A DNA stretch of 64,000 nt from Mesodorylaimus sp. YZB2_4. Lineage: Eukaryota > Nematoda > Enoplea > Dorylaimida > Dorylaimidae. The DNA lies in contig JASANH010000850.1 in the NCBI GenBank assembly GCA_030248295.1, positions 372,001-436,000 of the forward strand. The letters are read 5' to 3'. A program made the position numbers and the translations under genes. Shown here piece after piece: positions 41,137 through 53,426 of the stretch. Positions within the stretch are counted from its first letter, which is position 1. Each line of letters opens with the position of its first letter. Below the pieces are notes generated by a model. The model did not search any database and was not told the origin of the DNA. It saw only the letters and a list, made by a program, of their open reading frames with translations.

Positions 41137-41832
41137 ATGCTGACAGCAACACTGGACATCGGTGACTCAGCACCATCCAATCCATTCTCATTGCCCGAAC
41201 CATCAACTGATTGCTGCGGTCAAAAGATTCCTATTCGTGTGGTGGCCGTCTTAATTGGTGTCCTGGAATTGCTGGCACTTCTCATAAACTGTATGGTGGT
41301 CGGCATCACCTACTCTCGCCTGCCAACTGACCAGCATATTGTGTACACCTATGGCACGCCTTTAGCATTCCCCGACGTCTCCTTGACCTTGTCCATATCG
41401 TCATTGTTTGGAGGATCTGTCCTCATCATGCTCATGTTCTGGGGCTTGCATACGGAGCGTGCCGCGCTCTTAGTGCCGCACATAATGGGCCAAGCTGCAG
41501 CAGGCGTAGGCCTGCTGACACTGATCGCCTTTCTCTCCATTTACACAGCCGTCACGCACTACGAAGTACGTGAACAGGCAGCCACCATGATTCTGATCAA
41601 CTTGATCGTTATCACTCTGTGCATATTCACGCTGATCTTGACCGGCTGGTTCTTCGTCTACAGCTTGGCCACCTACCGCTTCGTCAAGGCCAGGGAAGAG
41701 TACAGAAAAGAACACTCGAAAGGCAAAACGGTCAAATTCGATAATCGAGTAGAAGACGGAAAGATAGCGACTACAGAGGTTGGACAGTGGGACACCACGA
41801 TGACCAAGAATGACATGTATGGCGCAATATGA
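41137..41832 (+). CDS. four-transmembrane protein, about 231 aa
   Basis: From ATG 41137 (MLTATLDIGDSAP) a single exon encodes a protein with four hydrophobic segments: about residues 35-57 (VVAVLIGVLELLALLINCMV), 80-105, 115-140 and 150-175. A charged cytoplasmic tail follows, ending in KNDMYGAI. A CC pair precedes TM1, and the tail contains a possible Tyr-based sorting signal (MYGAI). The layout resembles LAPTM or MARVEL-type four-span proteins of vesicles and lysosomes, but no diagnostic motif is seen, so no function is assigned. The frame is open upstream of this ATG for about 16 codons with non-ATG starts; the ATG is preferred. Confidence 0.78.
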   Translation: MLTATLDIGDSAPSNPFSLPEPSTDCCGQKIPIRVVAVLIGVLELLALLINCMVVGITYSRLPTDQHIVYTYGTPLAFPDVSLTLSISSLFGGSVLIMLMFWGLHTERAALLVPHIMGQAAAGVGLLTLIAFLSIYTAVTHYEVREQAATMILINLIVITLCIFTLILTGWFFVYSLATYRFVKAREEYRKEHSKGKTVKFDNRVEDGKIATTEVGQWDTTMTKNDMYGAI

Positions 41833-43475
41833 GGTGTCTCTTTGATGGCGCGGCTACCATGTAGTCGGACTATAATATGGCTTACGTCACATTCTAGGTA
41901 TGTGCAACAAGCTCCTAGAAACCGATTATTCGAAGTTAGCGTTTTGGTAGTGATTGGTCTGAGGCCACTATTGATAGCCTGTGGACAAGTGCAACTGTAC
42001 TTCCTTGCGTGCAGGCACAGCATCAGCCCAGGCTTTGTCGGTAGGTACTACTCTACTGTATGTATATGAGAATAGAACATACTATCCATAGCGGATCAGT
42101 CGTGCATGTATTTGCCTATAAGTACGTATATCAGTGCAAGTGTCCTTGTATGTTTACGTCTTCTGTCAACCTCTTCATCTTCTATCACAGGAGCTACTAA
42201 TTTTGACCCTGGCGTTTGTCGGGTTATGGCAAGTGGTAGAGAATTGGCCGCGGTGGTGCAGCGGTTCGGCATTCGTCTCTCCGTATTGCTTGGGAGCGAG
42301 TGGCTGGAGTCATCCAGGGTTCGATCCCCAGTGATGAAGGTCAGTTTGCGAACCATAAACCCTCGCTGACCTTGCACGCCAGGCCGAGGGGGACTCACCC
42401 TCACCCGGTACTGTCGAGGTGCTCCGAGTGGAGACACGGAAGTCAAGGAGACAGTCAAACGACAGTCAAACGGACAGGATTCAAAGCCCGTCGCCATCGT
42501 CCGGGGAAGTCGGTGTCCAGTCAAGGATGCCCTTGTGTGGAGATGCTCCTTATGGAGGGACCCTGCTGTGTGTGCTGGCCCCCGCACAGCCTTGCTTAGA
42601 AGGTTTGACTGCCAGCTGGCTATTGGCAAAAACGGGCTTCGGCTCACAATAATTTTTTTTAAAAAGTGGGAGTGAAATACCGAGCCCCTGGCTGGGAGAA
42701 GTCAACCCCTCGGGTTGATGTTTCATTCGCAGATGTACAGTAGTCATAAGATTCTCTTTGCTCCAACTGGAGTTTTTGTCCCACAGACTTTACAGAGCAC
42801 ATTCTCTACGGCTTGCCAATTCGTACATGTGATTCTCGGGTTTTCCCAGTGCTCTGAATTGGCTTGGTAGGCGAATCTGATTTACTAGCCACTGTACGCT
42901 CGTAAACCGTTCCGTCAGCAACAGAGACCCAGTTGCTCGATACACAGCGTACTCCATATTGCCGGTCCAAGTGTAATATCGCCTGGCTCTGACGATGAGT
43001 AGTGGACCCGTATCGAGTTTATCGAGAGGTTAGCGGGTCTGGACTGTCAGGTCATATCTCCTTCATCCCGTGTCGCTCTGTCACCTGTCCATGCACGTTC
43101 TAGCTCACTCCTGCGTCCCTAGCTACAGTAGGTTCGTATGCTGATTGTGAGAATTGATTGAACGTAACCACCGACCTCTTCAGCAGTTTGCGAGAGTACC
43201 ACAAAGGTTTCCACTCCAACATTGTCTGAGATGTATAGGTATACTAGAGCAACACCCAGATGTAACCAGCACTGAAAGAACATTGGGAAGCAAAACGCAT
43301 GTGATCCGGCATACGTGAAGCAATCACATGACAAATGATGGCGTTAAAATGCCAGTCACGAACGAGGACTGACATTGTACAGTGCAGCTCACGTTGGGCA
43401 CGACTGGGCAGGGCGTTAGTTGGTGCATTGGTCGCTCGTCGTGTGGTCGTGTGAGAAGAGTTGTTCGCTGTCGTC
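41833..43475. other. intergenic region containing a SINE
   Basis: It holds a complete family B SINE at 42245-42665. No gene was found in the rest. The final few hundred bases should hold the promoter of the PP1-like gene. Confidence 0.45.
42245..42665 (+). repeat. tRNA-derived SINE (family B), longest copy
   Basis: The head contains an A box (GCGGTGGTGCAGCGGTTCGG) and a B box (GGTTCGATCCC at about 42319). A body of about 300 bp follows, including GGAAGTCGGTGTCCAG and AGGATGCCCTTGTGTGGAG, and a T8A5 run ends it. Minus-strand relatives are at 21885-22130 and, partly, at 35521-35600. Confidence 0.8.
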
Positions 43476-44624
43476 ATGGCCGAAGCTGATGCTGCCGCTA
43501 CCAAAGCTGCTGAAGAGAAGGCCAACAAGCTGACTTCGATCGTGGCCAAACTGCTGCTGGATCGTGGGGCGGACAAGGGAGCGAAGAGGCAATTCTTGAG
43601 CAAGGATGAGGTCGTCTTCCTGATCGACGGCGTGACCGAAGTGCTCAAAGGCGAAGGAACGTTGGCCGAAGTCGACCCACCCGTCGTCGTCTGCGGGGAC
43701 ACGCACGGACAGTTTTTCGATCTCCTGCGCTTGTTCGACCACGGCGGATGGCCGCCCGAATCGCGCTACGTCTTCTTGGGTGAGTGCAGATTTGACTAGG
43801 TTCTGGACCCAGGCTTGCACAGGCATGAATAAGTGTCCATTGCAGGTGACTACGTCGACCGCGGGGCCCAGAGCATCGAAGTGATCTGCCTGATGTTCGC
43901 CTTCAAGATGGCCCACCCGGACGACTTCACCATTTTGCGCGGCAACCACGAGTGCATGAACATCAATCGTGTCTACGGGTTCTACGACGAGTGCAAGCGC
44001 CGCTACACCGAAGACCTGTTCTGGCGATTCAACGTGAGCGCACGGTTTCCCCGACCCGCCTCGCCTCTAGCCCTTCTTTCAGGCTGCCTTCGAGTGGCTT
44101 CCGCTGGCCGGACTGATCGGCGGTCGCATTTTGTGCATGCACGGTGGGCTGTCGCCCGACTTGCACAACCTGGATCAAATCCGTCACACTCATCGTCCAA
44201 TTCGCGACGTCGACGGCGGAATGGTGGCCGACCTGCTCTGGTCCGACCCAGCCCCCAACATCCGAGGTGAGTGGCTGGGTGCGCATGGATCCCCCGAGCA
44301 CCTCTGGTCTTTCAGGCTTCGTAGCCAACAACCGCGGCATCAGCTACAAGTTCGGGGCCGACGTAGTGCACGATATCTGCAACAAGCTGAACCTGGACAT
44401 GATCGTGCGGGCCCATCAGGTGGTCATGGAAGGCTACGACTTCTTCGCCGATGATCGTCTGGTAACCTTGTTCAGCGCACCCAAGTACTGCGACCAGTTC
44501 GATAACGCCGCCGCCATGATGATCATCGACCAAGACCTCACCTGTCGCATCAAGGTAGGCCATACCCTCGTCCAGGCCCACACAACACAACACGCTCTCT
44601 GCCTTTCAGCAACTGACCCTGTGA
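43476..44624 (+). CDS. PP1-like (PPP family) serine/threonine protein phosphatase
   Basis: Five exons (43476-43779, 43846-44033, 44083-44266, 44316-44554, 44610-44624) encode about 309 aa, the length of a bare PPP catalytic subunit. All metal and phosphate motifs are present: [32 protein letters not shown] and RAHQVV. So is the substrate-channel LFSAPKYC. It is closest to PP1 in layout but diverged ([21 protein letters not shown] where PP1 has [21 protein letters not shown]). The Ala/Lys-rich N-terminus and very short C-terminus (QLTL) resemble divergent PP1-like paralogues that nematodes have in large numbers, many sperm-specific; germline expression here is only a guess. It should be enzymatically active. 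Introns are about 50-65 bp, and third codon positions are strongly G/C. Confidence 0.92.
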
Positions 44625-45587
44625 GGAGGCCGTCGTGCGAAGAATGTTCGATTCCAGAGAGTGCTGATGAACCTGTGATCAAAATCTGTCTGTCCACCTT
44701 TGTGTTCACGTGTGTCAAGTGGCCAGGCGTCTTGTTCCTCCAAACTATTGCGAAGCAGAGTCGAGGAGCTTGTAACTGGATAGCTACACCTTGCTTGCAG
44801 GCGCACAGAAGAACCACGTTGAGTCCGTACTACCAGCCAATCGAGGTTCCTTGTCCTCGAAATGACCTGCAACAACGAAACACTGCGTGCTCTGCAGTGT
44901 GGACAGGACAACATGCATGCACCGCCCTTATCTCAATGTTTCAGTTTATTGCCATTTACAACCCAGACCAGCTTTCCCTCGATTTTTATTTCCTTGAACA
45001 TCCCTGGCAAGAGAGGCTTTGGCTGCCTCGCAGCATTTTGGTTGACTCTGACTGATCCATTGAGACAAAAACATCGAGCAGTCAATTGATCAAAGAAGCG
45101 GATGTGGCATACTAACATGTAAATGGAATAGTCGTGCTCGTAGACCAGGCTGCACAAGTTGCCAATCAGCCTGTCATGGCACAGCGACACACTTCAGCCT
45201 GACCCTACAAAATACAACGTCAGCCTTTTGTGCATTTCCAATCTGACCCCATGCAGCAAGTGAAAATTTATATCTGAACCCGATCCATTCATAAACCGAA
45301 ATTGTGCTGGTCTTGAAATTTCTGAAAATATACATACACACAAACGGCCTGAACATGGGGCTTATAAAATAAAACTCAGGGGGACGCGTCAGTGCAGCCA
45401 ATCGTTTCTTCGCTGCACTGTCGCCTCCAACAAGGAAGACTAACGTGCCACTCTACGCCTGTGCTTATTTCATATGTTCAAGTGCTGTACACACTTCTTT
45501 GTCGTACACGATCAAGTTCTTTTTACCTGCGTAGAAGCAGAAATTCATTCGTTTAAAATGATACAGCATTTTCTACAGCTATCACTC
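44625..45587. other. intergenic region between convergent PP1-like and TDRKH-like genes
   Basis: Both flanking genes end here. No Tudor-like or other coding exon was found on the minus strand in this region. It presumably consists of the two 3' UTRs. Confidence 0.5.
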
Positions 45588-46903
45588 TTAATCCCACCAT
45601 TCGCTGGAGCTGCCAGGACTGTTTTCTGAAGTGCCATCACCGGATTCAGCTTGGTCGAGATCGGTGGATATTAAAGTTTGTTCATCCATTCCGACAGTCA
45701 TAGTGCCAGCAGAATCTGCAGTACATAACACTAAAACGTGCGCAAAATACCTTGAAACAGAAAAAAAGACACATACCTGCAAAAGCCATTTTATCGTCGC
45801 AGATGTACGTGTCTTTCTTCCGTTTCTCTTTGGTCCATTTTGCGTGTAATTCCTCCGATTCTTTCACTTTGTTTTCTAGCCACATCTGGAACCACAGAGC
45901 GCACGTCAATGAAAAGCAGGGCAGCAAGCAATAAGAACTCACGATCAAACTAACGTGAAGGCGAGGAGGCGACTTGAAACAAACCAAAGGTACAAAGGCG
46001 GAAGCGACTCATAAACGAACCAGACATCAAATATGCCAGGTCGAACCTCCTAAACCGACAACCCTTTGCCACCGCGCGTCTTCGCACATACCTTTGCTGT
46101 CTCAATCGCCACAGGCCTTCCCCTGATAGTAAGCGCTTCCATATCGCTTCCGCTCCGCCCAATCGCGACTTTTGCTCCGCTAATGGAAGACAGTTCTCGA
46201 ATGGTCGCCCCTTTCTTGCCTGAAATAAAAAAGACAATCGAAACCAAATTACAACAGGTTTAGAATCGATTTTACCAATAATAATTCCGATAGACGTCTT
46301 CGGGACATACACGGTTTCAGTCAAGACGGGTGCCGTTTCAGCGATCACTTTTCGGACGGCTATTTCCGCCGATAGCACATTTTCGCGCAGTCCTTGAATA
46401 ACCACAACACCGTCTTCTTCGTCGCTGGCGTTATTGATCGAACTCGGTGGTTTGGCATTTACCCGAACCCTCGCACCGCTATTCCTCTCGATCTGAAAAT
46501 GAGAAAAAGTTGCAATCACCGTACAGCAAGCATATCTTACGATTAGACCTAGCAGCCAACTAACAACAAGTCAGGACCTAATAACAGGTTCATCCCTGGT
46601 CTTACCTCGCGAACCACAGAACCGTTTCGGCCGATCACCGCTCCAACTTTGTCCCCCGGCACAGCTATCGTGACTCGAAGAAAATCAGACCTCAATAAGC
46701 TACTCGAATGAGTTTCTAAAAGTTCGAAATCCTAACTCTGAGTCGACCAAGACACAAGTTGCCGGCCTACCTCGTTTCCACAAAATGTACGTGACCAATC
46801 CAGCGATTGCAGGAATCCCGATGGTTGCGGCAATGTGTTTCCAACCGATCGGAAGCAGTCCGTCAGTCAAAGGCATTGTCATTGTCATTGGTAAAACTTT
46901 CAT
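45588..46903 (-). CDS. TDRKH/PAPI-like protein: N-terminal membrane anchor and two KH domains, no Tudor
   Basis: Six exons encode about 250 aa: 46771-46903, 46606-46673, then exons near 46276-46495, 46092-46219, 45779-45888 and 45588-45718. After a short N-terminus, WKHIAATIGIPAIAGLVTYI matches the mitochondrial outer-membrane anchor of TDRKH (vertebrates) and Papi. KH1 has the GXXG loop IGRNGS (VPGDKVGAVIGRNGSVVRE). KH2 has IIGKKGATIRELSSISGAKV. A charged helix follows (MWLENKVKESEELHAKW), then an acidic Ser-rich tail ending SSSEWWD and a stop. TDRKH normally tethers PIWI to mitochondria for piRNA 3' trimming, using a Tudor domain to bind methyl-arginines on PIWI. That domain is missing here. 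Exon edges are phase-consistent; the acceptor of exon 2 (TTTTCTTCGAG) is weak. Another anchored KH protein is possible. Confidence 0.78.
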
Positions 46904-48426
46904 TGTTATTGTTAAACCGTTGTCCGATAGGAGTATACGGTACCTACTTCCTCAAGCCTGTCTCCACCTCTGTCCGTGAGTTGTGTGCGTTCAAGTTGTA
47001 ATTACCGCTTCATAGCAGACAAAAACAAGCATCTTATATCAAATTCAAACTGGACTGCGATCCTTTCAAATCACTATCCCTGCTTTAAAGTGGACCATCA
47101 AAAGTAGATAAGTTTATTCAAGTTTACAAATGATAAGCTGCCACATACTATGACGTGTATTCACACATTTCGGCGCGCGTAATGAAGCAACGCTAGCACA
47201 CGCCGCCCACCCGACTAACCAACATATCCCCACAACTGCACAGGACCAACACGACGTACTCAAGTCCAAAGTGACAAGGCCCGGGGGTAACTAAATGAAC
47301 ATTTGATCCAGAGAATATGATCAGCATACGATATCTGCAGGCACACTATGTATATTATACACAGATGGCAAGTCAATCAGAACAATAACCAGGCCTCGGC
47401 CCAAATTCTCAAAAAACTAATCAAAACAAATTTTTAAAAAGCTTCACAGAAAACAAGAGCACACCGAACCAGCCTCAATTATGAAACCAATAAAAATGGA
47501 TCACGTGACGCACATTGTTGCAAAAACAAAATCCATGATCGAGCACCAGAACGTGTAACCGAAACGCTATGCACACGGGGTCCACACATCGAACACCGGT
47601 TATCATAAGCAATCATCCAAAGTGCTAGTAGCAAAGGTAGAACAAGGGTGCTTACTTCCGAAGAAAACAAATTCCAGGCTCAAGAAGGAAAAAGAAAAGG
47701 CAATAACCAAATTAGTCCGAAATAAATGGCGGCAGACGAAACAGTCCAAAGCCCTTTGAGACAAGTACATGGTACCAGTATTGCGCGTCTCTGGGGTACC
47801 AAGATGAAATAAGCAATGGGGTTGGACCCAAGGGAATCAACAAGCAGGCAAGCAGCACCTTTGGCTGATACTGACCAGAGCTGAAGGACAAGCGCTTGCT
47901 AGTGCTTCGAAGTGGCTTCGTTGTCCACGTTCGTCTCAGCATTTATATGGATTTCGGTGACGCCCTGAAAAGGTAGGCTTTTGCAGAGGGCAACTTTTGG
48001 CAATGCTGATTGGCATGACTGTTCACTTTGAAGTGTGATATGCTTTAGTCATACGCCGCGCCGAAGGGACCATGCGCCGCGGACAAAGTAACACAGAAAG
48101 CTTAACTTGGCTATTTTCTATGCAGTGCTGTCCTGATTCGTGAGTATTGAGGCTAAAGTCAAACGCCCTAAGATCGGATAATTTTGCCGCGGGTAACAAA
48201 TCCACCCACTGTCACGACCTGGGATACAGATCCTATTATTCAGCAGTGAAGGACGACTGATCGGCCAAGTTTTAAGCCAAGCTCTTCAAATGTTAAAAGT
48301 GAATCTCTTCAAAAGTGATAAATAAAAAAATCAAGCTTAGATCCTACGACCATTTGCAACTGAAAATCAAAGGGTGTCAGTATCTCGTTTTTATTGTCTC
48401 AAAAACCTCCGACGAGCACTGCTGAG
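46904..48426. other. intergenic region upstream of the TDRKH-like gene
   Basis: This 1.5 kb stretch holds the TDRKH-like promoter on the left and the mucin 3' end on the right. No coding signal was found in any frame. Confidence 0.45.
48390..48395 (-). promoter_or_regulatory. polyadenylation signal of the mucin gene
   Basis: TTTATT on the plus strand is AATAAA on the minus strand, 31 bp after the mucin stop codon. Confidence 0.45.
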
Positions 48427-51400
48427 CTAAGCTTTGAGGCGAGCCTTTTTCCCTGCTTCCCCGACCAGGTAGTACAGCCTACTCCCTTGTAAGATCCATT
48501 TCTCGAACTCGCTTACCCGTCCGTGAGCTCCGTGTCCATTGGATGGTCGATCCGGTTGATAGCCGTAGTTCAAGTGAGCATTCGGCGCTGCTGGTTCCTT
48601 CATCTCGTACATGTTGACACCCGAATACTGGTCTCGACCATTCGACAATCCATTGGTCCTCTGTCCTTGAGCCGGTTGAGCTCCATTCCTTGGTGGCCAC
48701 GATTTGGGTCCTCCACTCATGGTCTCTTCATCCACCATGTAGTTGTCTCTGCTGGCTTGTCTCTTTCGGCGCTTCTAAGGAATGGACAGTCAGATCAGAC
48801 CAAGTAACGTGCGTGGGCGAATAGGAAACTTACGATAACAATGACTGCAGCTACGACAATCAAGGCCAGTAGGACGATCGCAACGACCAAGGCAATGACC
48901 CAATTGGGCGTACCTCCCGCGGTGCTAGTGCCACCACCAGAAGCAGCCTGAGGGGCGTATTGGCGTCCTAGTAACAGAATAATAAACACTGCTTAAGAAC
49001 CAGCCTTACATTCTTACTGTCAAATGTAATGCTGGCAGTATCGACTTGTCTGCCTCCAATCGTGTTCTTATGCTCAGCTACCAGCTTCGCAAAGTTTTCC
49101 AGCAGTTGCGAACTATCGACACGTTCCGTCATCTCCGTCTGACCATCCACAATGACACTGCCCTTGCTGAAAACGCTCCTTCAGAGCGGCTGGTATCGAT
49201 CGCATACAAAATAAGCTTACCTGAATCTCTTGATGGTAACATCGACGAACCGTGTGGGTTCAAGTGTTTTGAACAAGGTTTTCAGCTGAAAATAAATAAG
49301 ATAAGACCAGTGTCTTGACCAGTCCTCTAATCTTTACTCACATCTGTGATAAGGCTGCTATGTAATTCCTTGTATTGGAAAGACTCCTTATTCAGCAGTT
49401 CTGAGTCCCAGGCGGTTTGGGGATCAGTAATTCTGAAACTCCAAATGAGCATTGGATTCGATGAAGTGCCAGTCGAAGCTGTCGTAGTCTCTCCCTCGAC
49501 ACTGCTGGGGCCCTCGGTGGTGTTGTCTGCGATTGGACGCGTCGGCAAAAAGATTCCACCGGAGCCTGATCCCGAGCCGCTAGTGCTCAGCTCGCCCTCA
49601 GTGCTGCCAGTTTCATCGCCCGAACCGCTTTCGCCTTCTTCGGTCGTAGGTACAGTGGCAATACCGCTGCTACTCGATGTGCTAGTTTCGTTGTCCGATG
49701 AGCTGAAGAAAAGACCCTCCGTACTCCACGACGACGAAACGGATGCAATGGTCGACTCGGTGGTAATGACTACGCCCGTATTATTTTCTTGATCATTGCC
49801 AACAATCAAGCCGCCACTGGTACTAGAACCTTCTGCAGATGTAGTATCGGTTCCATTTTCCGCTGACTCGCTCGACGAGGTCGACTCAGCGCTGCTGGGT
49901 GAAGTGTCTAGACCAGACTGTGTGGTGCTGGCGGTTGTTTCAATTGCGACGCCGGGAATGATTCGACCTGGCGGGATGGGGGAAGACGTTGAGGTGGCAT
50001 TGTTTGTTGCATTGCCATTCAAGATATTAGACTCGATTCCAGGAATAAGAACTGGTGATATTGGGGTCACTTCACCCGAAGCAGATGATGCAATCGACGA
50101 GAATTCTCCACTTCCGCTGCTCAGGGTCTCGTTGGCCTCGCTGGATGATTCCGTGACAAAGGCTTCGCCGGATTCAGTGGCTGGGGACGATGTCGAGGCA
50201 CCTGAATTAGAATTCGATTGTAGTCCGCTGCCAAAGACGAGGAACTCTCCGATTGTTGCATTAGTGTCTGCGCTGGGGCTGCCTTCTGTCACAAAGCTGC
50301 TAGTACCGTTGATATCCAGCCCAGGGATGGGGGCCTGGGAGGAAGTCGTGCTGGGGATGTTGTTGAATATGTCGTGGACGTCATGCGTGAACGGGGCCTC
50401 TACTTCGTCCGAAGTTGTGCTAATAATAGGCAGTTCAGTCGTGTTCGCTTTTCCCACCTCGATACTTGACGGGCCGAGAGAACTAGACGACGCGTTGGTC
50501 GCCCCTCCCTGAGACGGCCGAGTGGTGGCAGTTTTGATGCCCTCATTCAGTTCGATATTGCCTGTTCCAGTGCTGCCATCTCCAATTATGACTCCACCTT
50601 GGGATGTTGCGTCAGTAGAATCGCTAGTGAAATCCCAAGTGGGCGGCTGAGGAAAGTCGCTGCCGTTGCTGGAGCCCACTGACTTTTCAGCCAAAGACGA
50701 GTCGATGCCGACAGGTGCGGGGGTCCCACCGATGATTACCCTTCCGTCTCCCACTTTGGATGGCACGGTCCGGCCAAAAGGGACGAAGCTGGGAGGACCA
50801 CCCGTTACGACGAATGGCGATTTGTTATCCAGTGTGCCAATATTGCTTTGTTCTGGTCCGTGCGGTTGTTGTGGACCAAAGGCACTTTCTGTCGTGGCAG
50901 CTGTTGACGAGGTGGTGAAGAACCGCAATGGCGGTCGCAAGGTGGATGGAATGTGAGCAGGGAATGGGAATCGTGGATTTCCAACCGGAATGACTGCGCC
51001 TCCTTGCTGAGGTTCCAAGGTAGTGGTCACTATTTCTTCAAATGATGTTTCTGAGCTGGTGACGTTTTCGCTGGGTGTAGCACTGATTTTTCCTGCAGCG
51101 GTAACCTGTCCATTCACATTGCCGAGTCCGCTGACCCTCGGCTCCCCAGGAATAGGTTGGAGGCCGAATGCTGGCACGGGTGATGTGTTCGCAGCTCCCG
51201 CTAATGGGCCGTTTCCAAAACCACCGAAGGGCAAACCAAATGTCTGTTTCGTGGTAACCTTCTCAGCCGAAGTTCCCAAAACAGGGGTTTGGGTTGAACC
51301 ACTTTGACTTTGCTCACTTTCACTTCCAGGAGGAGCTGGGAAGTTGGGCTCACCAAATGGCTGGGCGACTCCGGGTCTTGGTCGGCGAGTGGTGCCATGA

Positions 51401-53426
51401 TGGCTCGAACCGGACTGTCCACCAAACGAGGATGTTGCCAAGCCCGTCTGGTTCGATCCAAATGCTGTTGCATTAGGTACTGAGGACGCTTCAGCACTGA
51501 CTTGAGTATTCTTATGGCTAGTTATTACTGGACTACCAGCTCGCACCAAATTCGTTGCATCAAGTGGATTGGGCGATGGTGTGGTCGACTCAATAGGACC
51601 GCCAACTAGTCCAGTATCAGCGTGGCCTTCGTTCAAGAAAACGGGGGCGCCTTGAAGTTGTTCAGTGACCAGACGAACAATTTCGCTCACGTTCTTTGTA
51701 TTTCCAGCATTTGCTTTGAATACTTCCACAAATTCTATTCCAGCCTGATGGACCAGATGGCGCTGCTCGCTTTCGCTGGCGCCTGGATTCGCGTTGATCA
51801 GTTTCTCCAGCAAAATAGCAAATAAGTCGCTGACTGGCTTGCTCTCGTAGTCGGCTTCAGTAAGTACACCTGCAGTGAGCGCACATATAGTTAGGCAAAG
51901 CCACTCATCCTGTACTTGTACTTACCAGCATCTGTAAGGTTCTTTACAACTTCGACGTATTCGTCATTGACAGCTTGGATCAGAGCGCTCGAGGCTCCTT
52001 CTTCTCCGACCTCGGCACTTTGTCCGGCCTCAGCACTGACACCAGCTGGTGCTACTGGAACTGGAGTTGAGGCTTTAGGAATATGCTCCACTGGGCCTTG
52101 TGGTGGAAATGGTGGCTGTGGTGATGGAGCTCCTGGCGATCGTGCAACCAACTGCGGACCAGGAGCAGCTTGTGGCTTCGCACCGGCGTGAGCACGACCG
52201 GTACCAGCAGCAGATCCCGTTGGTGAAGGCGGGGCGTTAGGTCTTGCACCTGGTGGACCATGGGTTACTTCAAGTTCACCTTCCTCTGCGCCAGAATTGG
52301 GGACTATAACTCCTGATGGATTTCCTTTCGAAGTGGCGTTCGGCACAGCACTCGGTGGTCCATTCGATAGCTGTTCTGATTCTCCTCCTTCTTCGGCACC
52401 GCTTTTCGGGATCAGGCCAACCGCTGCTTTGGATTTGGAGTTTTTGTTGCCTTTAGGATTCGGTGGAGCGCCTATTGGATTAGCAAGGCCATCCGTTGAC
52501 TCGGATTCTTCAGTTTCTTCAACTCCGCTATTCGGAACAAGACCACCATTTACTGCCGGTTTTGGTTTCGGGGTTGTGTTTGATGCTTCCTCCAACCCAC
52601 CAGTTGGACCGCCGATCTTGACAGGCTCATTATTATCACCTGGAGCGCCTACATTTGGTGAAATGTTGGGACTGAGATTAGGATTGGAGCTGGCATTGCC
52701 GTTGCTGCTGACTACAGGACGTGCTTTGGCTGATTTGCCTTTGATAGCTGCGACACTGCTACTCGGTCGTCCACCTGCACTGATCGTTCCTTGGGTCGGT
52801 GCTGTGTCCAAAGTTGGCACGGCTGTATCTGTTTCCCCGCCTTCGGCACTAGCGACGGTAGTCGCCACCACACCCGTCGCATCATCCCCTGTGCCAGCAT
52901 TAGCGCTGATCCCACCTCTGACTTTACTGGGACGTGGAGCCTTGCCTTGAGGTGCTTGACCAGGTTGCTGCTGTGGTCGCAACTGTGGTCGTAGTTGTAG
53001 TTGAGGATTTGGCGGTCCATCCTGCGTTTCCTCTTGCGCGTTGGCATCAGGGGCTGTCGCTTGTTGTTGAACATTTATTCCTGAACCAGCGACGGGATTT
53101 CGATCTGGGGCAGCTTCACCATTCGCGCTACTTTCTCCGCCGAGTCCGGTCAATCCACCACCGCCAGCTCCCAACGATGGCCGCGCTGGAAGATTGACAT
53201 TCAGACTAGGGGGCGGAGCGAATCCAGTCTCGTCATCGCCATTGTTTACAGCGGCTTGTGTCTGAACAGCTCGGACATTGCCTACAGGTCGACCCGCATG
53301 TGATGCTGTATTTCGAGCAGGTGATTCTCCCAATTCGGATCCCTTCTGTGTTGACTGAAAGGCATTATTGCTGCTTTTGACTCCATCCCCGAAAGGGACG
53401 CCGTCCTTTTGAGCATGGCAAAAGCC
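48427..53426 (-). CDS. membrane-tethered mucin-like protein with SEA domain; first exon not found
   Basis: This minus-strand gene encodes more than 1,550 aa. Exon about 51947-53426 (starting CHAQKDGVPFGDG after a clear acceptor) is Pro/Gly/Asn/Ser-rich and carries degenerate repeats (PNSGAEE, PKSGAEE). Exon 49344-51873 begins with a helical module (SDLFAILLEKLINANPGASE) and becomes very rich in Ser/Thr/Gly (GSGSGSGG, TSSSSG), typical of O-glycosylated mucin stalks. The SEA domain spans exons about 49021-49173, 49221-49287 and the end of the large exon. It includes the autocleavage motif in KGSVIVDGQTE. A TM helix (WVIALVVAIVLLALIVVAAV) lies in exon about 48833-48970. A cytoplasmic tail starts with KRRKRQ and holds NMYEMKE and NYGYQ tyrosine motifs. 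It should sit at an epithelial or cuticle-facing surface. The signal-peptide exon, upstream of 53426, was not identified. Confidence 0.82.

Noticed and set aside
44625-45587. Search for a Tudor exon continuing the TDRKH-like gene
   Set aside because: No minus-strand frame here has the aromatic-cage or YxVDFGD-type motifs of Tudor domains.
49346-50512. Long plus-strand frames opposite the mucin
   Set aside because: They mirror the low-complexity Ser/Thr-rich minus-strand exon; the minus strand joins cleanly to SEA, TM and tail exons.
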